DNA from: Nitrosotalea sp.
Lineage (GTDB): Archaea > Thermoproteota > Nitrososphaeria > Nitrososphaerales > Nitrosopumilaceae
Assembly: GCA_025451075.1 (NCBI GenBank)
Contig: JANWLA010000013.1
Span: 1-56,210 of the forward strand
Direction: 5' to 3'
Length of the DNA: 56,210 nucleotides
The stretch's first letter is position 1; each line of letters opens with the position of its first letter. The position numbers and the translations under genes are program-made. Under the pieces are notes generated by a model. It was not told where the DNA came from and searched no databases. It was given only the letters and a program-made list of their open reading frames with translations. Shown piece after piece: positions 24,066-31,800 of the stretch.

Positions 24066-24821
24066 CTATGATACTGTTACTACGCCTATTCTCCATGGAT
24101 GTATGGAACAGTAATAGTGGTATACTCCAGGACTGTCGAACTTGTAGGTGAATGTCTCACCAGTCTTTAGGACGGGACTGTTAAACATAGGAATGATGGT
24201 GCCTTGGTCATTTATGCTCTGAATGGTATGTCCTATGTTATCCTGGTTTTGCCATGTGACTGTGGTTCCTCGCAAAACTTCTGAATTGAGTGGAACAAAG
24301 AAACCCACACTTGATTGTGCAGAGTTGCCATTTGGAATGGTCACATTTGCAATTAGAGTGGAACCTACGGTTGTAAGCGGATCTTTTCCGCTTGCAAGAT
24401 ATTCTACGAGATAATTTTTACCGTTGCCATTCATCTCAGCGCTTATTTTCCATAAAGATCCTACCTTTGATGAAAGTAATCTATTGCCATCTAACACTAT
24501 GTTATATGATATTGCTTGTCTTGATGTTGCCGGTCCTGTGGCATGAAATGAACCATCATTATTGTAGTTAAATTGCCACTTGTCTGGAATTATTTTTACA
24601 ATTGTTGTAGATTGTTCCGCACTCATTATCACATAACCACTGTCTATCGTTGTTTGATTGTGCAGTAAAATTCTGAGACTAGATACATACATTTTTGGTG
24701 AATCTCCATTTAATAGTCCGATACCTGATCCTTTCATTACAATTGACGATGAATCAGCATACGCTGCATTATACGCTAGTATAGATGTTATGACAAAAGA
24801 TAAAATAATTAATTTCATCAT
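24066..24821 (-). CDS. Exported cupredoxin-domain protein
   Basis: 251-aa secreted blue-copper-like protein. Signal peptide at residues 1-22 (IILSFVITSILAYNAAYA); a middle domain of unknown type (25-145); a plastocyanin-like domain (about 155-251). Copper ligands His198 (GHTIQS), Cys238 and His241 (YYCSIHPW) are present. The axial Met position holds Arg244 (HPWR where HPWM is common), which could lower or raise the redox potential or leave a three-coordinate site. Thaumarchaea use many cupredoxins as electron carriers. An operator copy with perfect arms is 38 nt upstream. Confidence 0.87.
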   Translation of the reverse strand: MMKLIILSFVITSILAYNAAYADSSSIVMKGSGIGLLNGDSPKMYVSSLRILLHNQTTIDSGYVIMSAEQSTTIVKIIPDKWQFNYNNDGSFHATGPATSRQAISYNIVLDGNRLLSSKVGSLWKISAEMNGNGKNYLVEYLASGKDPLTTVGSTLIANVTIPNGNSAQSSVGFFVPLNSEVLRGTTVTWQNQDNIGHTIQSINDQGTIIPMFNSPVLKTGETFTYKFDSPGVYHYYCSIHPWRIGVVTVS

Positions 24822-24859
24822 TGTGTAGATGCATGAGTTATCATTTTAACTCGAGCATA

Positions 24860-24877
24860 ATTATCACTATTGATAAT
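24860..24877 (-). promoter_or_regulatory. Operator copy 13, perfect palindrome, upstream of cupredoxin
   Basis: Plus-strand ATTATCA-CTAT-TGATAAT, both arms perfect, gap 38 nt to the minus-strand ATG at 24821. Confidence 0.8.
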
Positions 24878-24902
24878 CGTTTGTAGGTGGTGATAATGTG
24901 TA

Positions 24903-24920
24903 ATTATCATAAGAGATAAT
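24903..24920 (+). promoter_or_regulatory. Operator copy 14, upstream of FMN split-barrel gene
   Basis: ATTATCA-TAAG-AGATAAT, arms 7 of 7 and 6 of 7, gap 39 nt to the ATG at 24960. An extra TGATAAT half-site at 24891-24897 lies between copies 13 and 14. Confidence 0.72.
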
Positions 24921-24959
24921 TGGGTTTATCTTTAATTAAATGACTAGCAAAGTTATACC

Positions 24960-25439
24960 ATGGTGATAATTCCAAAGCAGATAAGCGATATGATGTCTAC
25001 TCAGAAATTCATTGTAGTGGGCTCTATTGATATCAATGGAATGTGTAACTTGTCCCCCAGAACTGCCTTTTATTTTACAGAAAATGCCATTTATTGGCTT
25101 GATTTTTTCAAGCACAAATCTCATTATAATTTCATAAATGTTCCATGGATAAGCGTTGCAGTTTTTGACAAGGAGAATCTGAAAGGATATCAAATGAAAG
25201 GCAAAGTAAGCTTTGTAACAAATGAAAAAGAAAAGGCACGAATGATTGATGTGATATCTAGATCTGCCACCGGCAAAACTTGTTCAAAGGTGTTTGAAAG
25301 AATTACTCTTGCAAACCAACCTGAATTAATCATGTTCAAACCTCACGCAGTGTATTCATTAAATCCTGCAGAAGATTCTGGAATTGCGATTGCAATTGAT
25401 AATGATCCTGAAACGGTATCACTTTTAGGCGTCAAGTGA
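24960..25439 (+). CDS. Pyridoxamine 5'-phosphate oxidase-like FMN-binding split-barrel protein
   Basis: 159 aa. KFIVVGSIDINGMCNLSPRTAFYFTENAIYWLDFFKHKSHYNFI and WISVAVFDKENLKGYQMKGKVSFV show the split-barrel pattern (a small-molecule strand pair followed by a K-S/x-N segment that binds flavin phosphate). The family includes flavin reductases, heme-degrading and F420-linked enzymes, so the substrate is uncertain. It is divergent from the cupredoxin gene and both carry their own operator copy, suggesting joint expression. Confidence 0.72.
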   Translation: MVIIPKQISDMMSTQKFIVVGSIDINGMCNLSPRTAFYFTENAIYWLDFFKHKSHYNFINVPWISVAVFDKENLKGYQMKGKVSFVTNEKEKARMIDVISRSATGKTCSKVFERITLANQPELIMFKPHAVYSLNPAEDSGIAIAIDNDPETVSLLGVK

Positions 25440-25521
25440 TCATCGATGCAATGATCAGATCCCTCTTCTATTGTGCAAACAATTGGTATTAATTTGATAC
25501 ATATAATGTCACGTGTGGTAA

Positions 25522-26814
25522 ATGCCTTTGTTTGATGGGGTCAAATCTTTTTTCAAAAGTCTAGGGCCTGGATTGATAACAGGTGCATCAGATGATGATC
25601 CATCTGGGATTGCAACATACTCTCAAGCGGGGGCGCAATTTGGTTTTGGAACACTATGGCTTGCGTTATTTCTGCTTCCCTTGATGATAGTAATTCAGGA
25701 AATATGTGCTCGTATTGGACTTGTTACTGGAAATGGATTAACAAGCATTATGAAAAAAAGATATTCGAAAAAAACAGTTTATCCAATTGTTAGCCTACTT
25801 CTTATTGCAAATACGATAAACATTGGTGCAGATATAGGCGCAATGTCGGCATCTGTAAAACTTGTCTTGCCACAGTTGCCGATAGTTATTGTTACTATTC
25901 TTTTTACCGCGCTTGTTATTTGCGCAGAAATTTTCATCCCGTATAAAAAATACGTAACTGTACTCAAGTATTTGACGTTGAGTCTACTAGCTTATGTGAT
26001 TACGGCGTTTGTTGTTGGAGGAAACTGGAGTGAAATATTGGTTTCAAGTGTGATTCCTCATTTTGAATTTACTCCTACATTTGTAATGTTATTTGTTGCA
26101 ATCTTTGGAACTACGATATCACCATACCTATTTTTTTGGCAAACTTCCGAAGAGGCAGAAGAAGATGTTGCAAACAATAAGATAAAAGAAATTGGAGAGA
26201 GAAAACCTCTGATTCAAAAAAAGGAAATTACATTGATGCGAAAAGATGTTGCAGTTGGCATGGGATTTTCTCAGGCAATCATGTGGTTTATTATTATTAC
26301 CACTGCCGGAACACTGCATGTTCATGGCTTGACTGACATATCCACTGCAGATCAAGCAGCACAGGCGCTGGAACCTCTTGTGAAAACATTTCCACACGCA
26401 GGCGAGTTGGCAAAAACCATCTTTGCCTTGGGAATCATTGGTACTGGGTTACTTGCAATCCCTGTTCTTGCTGGCTCTTCTGCATATGCATTATCAGAAG
26501 AGTTTGGCTGGAAAGAAGGCCTAAGTAAGAAATTCAAACAGGCAAAAGGGTTTTACTTGATTATTGCTGCATCAACAGTAGTAGGACTATGGGTAAATTT
26601 TGCCAATATTGATCCCATCAAAGCCCTGATATACGCAGCTGTAATCAACGGAATTATTGCAGTTCCACTTCTTGTGGCCATTATGAAAATTAGTAACGAT
26701 AAAAAAATTCTTGAGAACAGAACCAACGGAAAAATATCAAACACCATAGGTTGGATAGCCGTTGTAGTAATGGGATTCTCAGTTGTCATAATGTTTTTGA
26801 CTTGGATACAATAA
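25522..26814 (+). CDS. Nramp-related divalent cation transporter
   Basis: 430-aa membrane protein with about 11 transmembrane helices and the Nramp fold signature PGLITGASDDDPSGIATYSQ in helix 1. The classical metal-binding motif DPGN reads D26-P-S-G29, and the helix 6 motif MPHN reads S200-P-Y-L203, so the conserved Met that favours transition metals over Mg/Ca is missing. The ion is thus uncertain: Mg2+-type transport, as reported for Nramp-related magnesium transporters, is as likely as Mn2+/Fe2+. It has a soluble loop after helix 6 rich in E/K. Confidence 0.85.
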   Translation: MPLFDGVKSFFKSLGPGLITGASDDDPSGIATYSQAGAQFGFGTLWLALFLLPLMIVIQEICARIGLVTGNGLTSIMKKRYSKKTVYPIVSLLLIANTINIGADIGAMSASVKLVLPQLPIVIVTILFTALVICAEIFIPYKKYVTVLKYLTLSLLAYVITAFVVGGNWSEILVSSVIPHFEFTPTFVMLFVAIFGTTISPYLFFWQTSEEAEEDVANNKIKEIGERKPLIQKKEITLMRKDVAVGMGFSQAIMWFIIITTAGTLHVHGLTDISTADQAAQALEPLVKTFPHAGELAKTIFALGIIGTGLLAIPVLAGSSAYALSEEFGWKEGLSKKFKQAKGFYLIIAASTVVGLWVNFANIDPIKALIYAAVINGIIAVPLLVAIMKISNDKKILENRTNGKISNTIGWIAVVVMGFSVVIMFLTWIQ

Positions 26815-26924
26815 TAATCTCTGTAACATAATGATACCTTTGATGGGTATAACAGTTTTAGTTCAATACTGTGACAAAAACATTGATGATTTTACCCTAG
26901 TTTTATGGAGTCAAATAAAACAGA

Positions 26925-27656
26925 TCACCAATCTACATCTTTTACTACAGACAATGAAATATTAGGATATTTCAAGTCGTTGTGAAACCCCATCATTTCT
27001 ACAATGGCCGTTGAATGGATCCATGCCAATTCCTTTGTTGTATCATCATCGAGTTTTTCAAATCCTACAATGTTCAAGAGCTCAAGTGTTCTCTTTGGAT
27101 TTTTAACTGCCCTTTCCATTGTTCTTATTGCAATTCTGATTTTATCCTTTGACTCCCAGTATTTGCCAAGCTTATATTTTCCAGTCATTATATTGGGTGT
27201 GATCTTGATCATTCCCACTCCGCGAACAGTTGCCATGTCTGGTCTCAACTTTTCATAGCCTCCTTCTACTTGATATTTTTCTATCAAAGCATTGAGTATT
27301 ACAGATTTTTCTTTGTTGTCAATTACAAATTCTGCTAATCCCTTGATTACCACACTGATGTACAATGTATCTGTAAGTGAGGCATCTGTGGGTGGTTCAA
27401 AAAAGTATGATGGTAAAAATGCTAAATCCTTGTCAACTTCAAACCCACATTTTTGATTTAATTTTATGTTATCATATTTTTCACCTTTTGGAAAACCATG
27501 GACGTAGATTGCATCTTGGTAGTAAACAAAGTTCATGGGAGCCGTAAATGGAAATCCACTCTTATCAATGGTAGTGAACCTGCCTGTATGCTCTGTCTTT
27601 AAGAATTCCACCATCTTTTCCTTGGACTTGATTTTTGATTTTTCTCCAAAATTCAT
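26925..27656 (-). CDS. Pyridoxamine 5'-phosphate oxidase family protein with C-terminal extension
   Basis: 243 aa. The split-barrel domain (15-165) contains EHTGRFTTIDKSGFPFTAPMNFVYYQDAIYVHGFPKGEKYDNI, with a GxKxxNI-like flavin-phosphate segment, resembling NimA-type nitroreductase-like proteins. Residues 170-243 form a helical extension of unknown role. It is larger than, and not closely similar to, the split-barrel gene at 24960. Transcribed toward the Nramp gene; no island operator upstream. Confidence 0.75.
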   Translation of the reverse strand: MNFGEKSKIKSKEKMVEFLKTEHTGRFTTIDKSGFPFTAPMNFVYYQDAIYVHGFPKGEKYDNIKLNQKCGFEVDKDLAFLPSYFFEPPTDASLTDTLYISVVIKGLAEFVIDNKEKSVILNALIEKYQVEGGYEKLRPDMATVRGVGMIKITPNIMTGKYKLGKYWESKDKIRIAIRTMERAVKNPKRTLELLNIVGFEKLDDDTTKELAWIHSTAIVEMMGFHNDLKYPNISLSVVKDVDW

Positions 27657-27743
27657 GAGGTATTACCAGATCAAACATGATTTTAATGATACTTACGCAA
27701 AATCATTGGATTTGTAAAAAGATTAGATGGTTGAAAAGTTGAC

Positions 27744-28010
27744 CTATGATCTCTTGATGGCTTTTTTGACGGATTCTCTATTCTTCAAAAGGTAACACGT
27801 AGAACTATTTGATTTAAAGTTCACTTTTACTATACTGCTTGTAACTAGCCTGACAATCTTGGCTGGATGGGTCTCTACATCAAACCATTGCCACCCAAGG
27901 TATTGCTTGTTGGATAGATTTTCTTCCTCTTTTTGTACTGCTAGTTGAAGTGTCTTGAGGTATTCAGGCTTTTGAGTGAGTAGCTGTACTGTGTTGTTGA
28001 AATCCTGCAT
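27744..28010 (-). CDS. Conserved hypothetical protein (88 aa)
   Basis: Starts MQDFNNTVQLLTQKPEYLK and ends in a basic tail (RESVKKAIKRS). It contains GWQWFDVETHPAKIVRLVTSSIVKVNFKSNSSTCYLLKN, which looks like a helical start followed by a winged-helix-type segment. The frame remains open upstream to 28088, but that part encodes a VYVYVYVY run from a TATACACA-type simple repeat and is unlikely to be translated. Function unknown. Confidence 0.6.
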   Translation of the reverse strand: MQDFNNTVQLLTQKPEYLKTLQLAVQKEEENLSNKQYLGWQWFDVETHPAKIVRLVTSSIVKVNFKSNSSTCYLLKNRESVKKAIKRS

Positions 28011-28100
28011 GTGTGCATATACATACACATACACATATACCTTTTTCTCATAAACAATTAAATGCATAAAATAGAGATTTAGCGTCAAAGACTCCCTCTA

Positions 28101-28115
28101 TGAAACACTGTTTCA
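28101..28115 (+). promoter_or_regulatory. Palindrome TGAAACA-C-TGTTTCA in the promoter of the Ehr-type operon
   Basis: Perfect 7-bp arms around one base. It ends 31 nt upstream of the first ATG and abuts the TATA-like CAATAATATGC. The position fits a dedicated operator for the six-gene complex. Confidence 0.6.
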
Positions 28116-28146
28116 ATAATATGCAAGGCTGCACAGGCTGAAGAAA

Positions 28147-30192
28147 ATGATTGAAAATCTGATTTTGTTCCAGATCGTTGTATCATTATTCCTAGGTGGA
28201 GCAATCCTTGGTTTGATATCAAGGAATAGTAGATTTGCACGACCAATGATCTTTATTCCTTCCATGATTGGCTCCATTTTCACAATCATATTTTCTGTTG
28301 ATGTAATAATGGCAAAGCCATTGTCATGGATCATTCCAAACATGCTTCCTTTCTTTAATCTCGAAATTTTTGTTGATGGCATATCTGCATTCTTTATGTT
28401 GATGATTGGAATAGTTTCGTTTGCTGTTTCATTATACTCACTTGGTTATTCAAAAGAATATGAAACCAAAAAAAGAATATCTTTCTTTGGTTTTCTTTTT
28501 AATACTTTTATTTTATCCATGATTCTTGTTGCAGGAACAAATAATGGATTTTTCTTTCTAATGTTTTGGGAATTAATGTCGCTAACATCATTCTTCTTGG
28601 TAATATATGATCATGACAAAGAAGAGAATGTCAAGTCAGGAATGACATATCTTGTCATGACACACTTTGGAACTGCGTTCATTTTTATTTCATTTTTACT
28701 TGGGTATCTTCAGACTGGAAGCTTTAGTTTTGACTCTTTTCGAACATCATCACCATCATTTCCTCATTTGATTAAAGATTTGATATTTGTATCAGCTTTT
28801 GTGGGATTTGGAACGAAGGCAGGAATTGTCCCATTACACACTTGGTTGCCAAAGGCACACCCTTCTGCACCAAGTAATGTTTCTGCGTTAATGTCTGCAG
28901 TCATGATAAAGATGGGCATATATGGCATAATCAGAACTGTCTTTGATTTTGCAGGCTTTGGCGCCTCACCAGATTATTCATGGTGGGGCATACTCATGGT
29001 CATTGCTGGATCTGCATCTGCATTAATTGGTATACTCTATGCAGTAGTAGAACGCGATATCAAACGTACCCTTGCTTTTTCTAGCATAGAAAACATTGGA
29101 ATAATTATCCTCGGACTTGGACTATCTATCGTCTTTGCCTCATACCATCTGCACGCATTATCGATTCTGGCCCTTGTGGCAAGCATGTATCATGCAATAA
29201 ACCATGCATTCTTCAAGGGATTACTTTTCATGGGTGCGGGTTCTGTTGTTTATGCTACTCACACAAAGGACATAGAAAAACTTGGAGGGCTAGTCAAACA
29301 AATGCCATGGACATCCATGTTGTTTCTAATTGGTGCAGTCTCAATAGCAGGACTGCCACCTTTCAATGGTTTTGTAAGTGAATGGCTAGGATTACAGGCT
29401 ATTCTTTCAAGCTCTCAAATACCATCAACAATACTGCAGATCTCAATTGCATTTGCAAGCTTGCCATTTGCTCTGACAATAGGACTTGCTGCAGCTACCT
29501 TTGTCAGATTGTTTGCAATGACATTTCTTTCAAAGACAAGAAGTATGCATATACTACACATTCGAGAGGTACCGCGTAACATGATTGCAGGTATGGCAAT
29601 ACTTGCATCTGTTTGTATTTTGTTTGGCATTGTTCCATTTTTGGGAATCTCTTTGCTAAGTACCGCATTTCATCTTACATCACAGCCAACAAGTCCATTT
29701 GATGCTATTACATTGAAAAACAATGGCACAACAAGTTTTGCAAATCTTTCAATGCCAGTTGTTGCAATAATGTTGTCTGCTGTAGCACTTGCAGTTTTCG
29801 GTTTTATACGTGTAATTGGTGGAAAAACGACAAAGACAATTTATGGTACATGGGACTGTGGATTTGGAAAACTAACTGAGAGAATGGAGTATACTGCAAC
29901 ATCGCTCTCACAACCAATACGTGTAGTGTTCAAATCTCTTTTCAAGTCACATAATGAAATCAACACAGAATTTTTTGTGCAAACAAATCCATATCTTGTA
30001 AAAACAATGAAGTTCAATTCTACAACAAAAAATATCTTCGAAGAAAATCTCTACACTCCGATAACATCTTCAACTCTTTTCATACTTGACAAGATACGAA
30101 AGATCCAGACGGGAAAGATTAACTCGTATTTGCTTTACATCATGCTTACCATAATTTTGCTTCTCATATTTGTGAGGTTAAGTCATGTCTAA
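28147..30192 (+). CDS. Ehr complex proton-pumping subunit, HyfB/NuoL-like
   Basis: 681-aa polytopic membrane protein of the antiporter-like (Proton_antipo_M) family. MFWELMSLTSFFLVIYD, PLHTWLPKAHPSAPSNVSALMSAVMIKMGIYGI and HAINHAFFKGLLFMGAGSV contain the conserved Glu, Lys and His residues of the proton channel. The tail KTIYGTWDCGFGKLTERMEYTATSLSQPIR is typical of HyfB-type rather than NuoL subunits. It is the first gene of the operon, and its end overlaps the next gene by 8 nt. Confidence 0.9.
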   Translation: MIENLILFQIVVSLFLGGAILGLISRNSRFARPMIFIPSMIGSIFTIIFSVDVIMAKPLSWIIPNMLPFFNLEIFVDGISAFFMLMIGIVSFAVSLYSLGYSKEYETKKRISFFGFLFNTFILSMILVAGTNNGFFFLMFWELMSLTSFFLVIYDHDKEENVKSGMTYLVMTHFGTAFIFISFLLGYLQTGSFSFDSFRTSSPSFPHLIKDLIFVSAFVGFGTKAGIVPLHTWLPKAHPSAPSNVSALMSAVMIKMGIYGIIRTVFDFAGFGASPDYSWWGILMVIAGSASALIGILYAVVERDIKRTLAFSSIENIGIIILGLGLSIVFASYHLHALSILALVASMYHAINHAFFKGLLFMGAGSVVYATHTKDIEKLGGLVKQMPWTSMLFLIGAVSIAGLPPFNGFVSEWLGLQAILSSSQIPSTILQISIAFASLPFALTIGLAAATFVRLFAMTFLSKTRSMHILHIREVPRNMIAGMAILASVCILFGIVPFLGISLLSTAFHLTSQPTSPFDAITLKNNGTTSFANLSMPVVAIMLSAVALAVFGFIRVIGGKTTKTIYGTWDCGFGKLTERMEYTATSLSQPIRVVFKSLFKSHNEINTEFFVQTNPYLVKTMKFNSTTKNIFEENLYTPITSSTLFILDKIRKIQTGKINSYLLYIMLTIILLLIFVRLSHV

Positions 30193-31126
30193 TTCTCTCG
30201 AAATTGTAATCGGAGTAATTCAGGTCTTGGTACTCATGGCACTTTCACCTTTGATGACTGGAATCATGAGAAAGACAAAGGCAAGGACGCAGAAAAGAAT
30301 GGGCGCCAGCATATTTCAGCCATATTATGACATGGCAAAACTCATGCGCAAAGACGAGGTGGTATCAGACCAGAGCTCATGGATCTTCAGGTGCACTCCT
30401 TGGGTAAACTTTGTTGCAATAGGAACTGCGGCATTTTTCATACCAGTGTTTCTTTCACATTCTCCATTTGGGCTTGTGGGTGATTTGCTTCTCATAGTTG
30501 GTCTGTTTGGCCTGGCTAGATTCTTTACAATGCTTGCAGGGCTAGACACATCCAGTACATTTGGAGGGATTGGAAGCAGCAGAGAAATGATGATTTCAAC
30601 ACTTTTGGAGCCTGCCCTTTTTCTTGCAATATTTGTTGTAGCACTCACCTATGGTGGAACAAATTTAAGTACAATCATAGAGACTGCATCAAACTCATCT
30701 CTTCTTCCACATCCGCAACTAATCTTTGCCGCAATTGCCATGTTTGTTATAATACTGGGAGAAACAGGCCGTCTGCCGTTTGGAAATCATGCAACACATC
30801 TTGAGCTTACGATGGTGCATGAAGCAATGGTTCTGGAATATTCAGGCAAAAGTTTGGCGTTAATAGAATGGTCCCAGTCAATAAAACAGATCATGCTCTT
30901 TGCATTGATTGCAAATATCTTTGTTCCATGGGGGATATCATCATCAATTTCAGTTTCTACACTAGGTTTTGGGCTTGTAACATTTATCATAAAGATTTCA
31001 GCATTTGCGGTGTTTGTTGCCTTTTTAGAATCATCTATTGCAAAATGGAGATTATTTAGAGTTCCGGATCTGATTGCTGTAGCAATTGCAAGTTCGTTGG
31101 TAGGATTGGTACTTTACTATCTTTAG
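30185..31126 (+). CDS. Ehr complex subunit, HyfC/NuoH-like
   Basis: 313-aa membrane subunit equivalent to NuoH/ND1, which couples the hydrophilic arm to the pump. RTQKRMGASIFQPYYDMAKLMRKDEV and the conserved FGNHATHLELTMVHEAMVLEYSG loop (acidic residues facing the quinone-like cavity) are present. About 8 transmembrane helices. It overlaps the preceding gene and abuts the next (TAGTG). Confidence 0.9.
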   Translation: MSNSLEIVIGVIQVLVLMALSPLMTGIMRKTKARTQKRMGASIFQPYYDMAKLMRKDEVVSDQSSWIFRCTPWVNFVAIGTAAFFIPVFLSHSPFGLVGDLLLIVGLFGLARFFTMLAGLDTSSTFGGIGSSREMMISTLLEPALFLAIFVVALTYGGTNLSTIIETASNSSLLPHPQLIFAAIAMFVIILGETGRLPFGNHATHLELTMVHEAMVLEYSGKSLALIEWSQSIKQIMLFALIANIFVPWGISSSISVSTLGFGLVTFIIKISAFAVFVAFLESSIAKWRLFRVPDLIAVAIASSLVGLVLYYL

Positions 31127-31800
31127 TGATCATTATGGAAACGATACAACTTGATGTTTTGAAAATCTCTGGCGCAATACTACTAATTGCTACTTTTGGA
31201 GTTATTGCAAGACGCGGTTTCATGGACTGGCTCAATGCATACAGGCTTCAATCTGTTGTACTTGCAGTAGTGACAACAATCATAGGATATGTTACAGGAA
31301 TATGGGAAATCTACATTGCAGCTGCACTTACACTTGTGATAAAATCTCTAGTGATTCCAAAAGTTTTGACACATGTAACAAAGAGTCTTGAAATTGAATC
31401 CAAGACTGATGCTAATCCGTATCTGAGCCTGCGTACATCAATAATTGTTTCCGCATTCCTTGTAGCCATGTCCTATTTTCTCAGCCAGCAGATTCCTTTC
31501 AAATCCGACCCTGTGGTAAGCGTCTTTTTACCTGTCTCGATGGCTCAGTTTTTTTTGGGGCTTTTTGCATTAGTGAACCGGAGAACTGCGTTAAGCCAAG
31601 TTGTAGGTCTTTTGGTAATAGAAAATGGTCTTTTTCTATTCACACTAGTTCTAACACATGGAGTTTCTCTGATAATAGAAGTTGGTATATTTGCAGATAT
31701 TTTGGTGGGAATAGTAATTTCATCCATTCTTCTCTTTAGGATGAGTAGAACATTTGACAGTCTTGATGTGGACAAGTTAGAAAACCTGAGGGATGACTAG
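31126..31800 (+). CDS. Ehr complex subunit, HyfE-like
   Basis: 224-aa membrane protein with about 6-7 helices, resembling HyfE, a subunit carrying NuoK-like helices. QVVGLLVIENGLFLFTLVLTHG contains the conserved Glu within a hydrophobic helix expected in NuoK/MrpC-like pumps. The GTG at 31126 overlaps the hyfC-like stop; an ATG at 31135 is the more usual start and would remove three residues. Confidence 0.84.
   Translation: MIIMETIQLDVLKISGAILLIATFGVIARRGFMDWLNAYRLQSVVLAVVTTIIGYVTGIWEIYIAAALTLVIKSLVIPKVLTHVTKSLEIESKTDANPYLSLRTSIIVSAFLVAMSYFLSQQIPFKSDPVVSVFLPVSMAQFFLGLFALVNRRTALSQVVGLLVIENGLFLFTLVLTHGVSLIIEVGIFADILVGIVISSILLFRMSRTFDSLDVDKLENLRDD

Noticed and set aside
28011-28088. N-terminal extension of the 88-aa gene encoding a VYVYVYVY run
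   Set aside because: It is translated from a TATACACA-type simple repeat and has no protein-like character; the internal ATG at 28010 is a better start.
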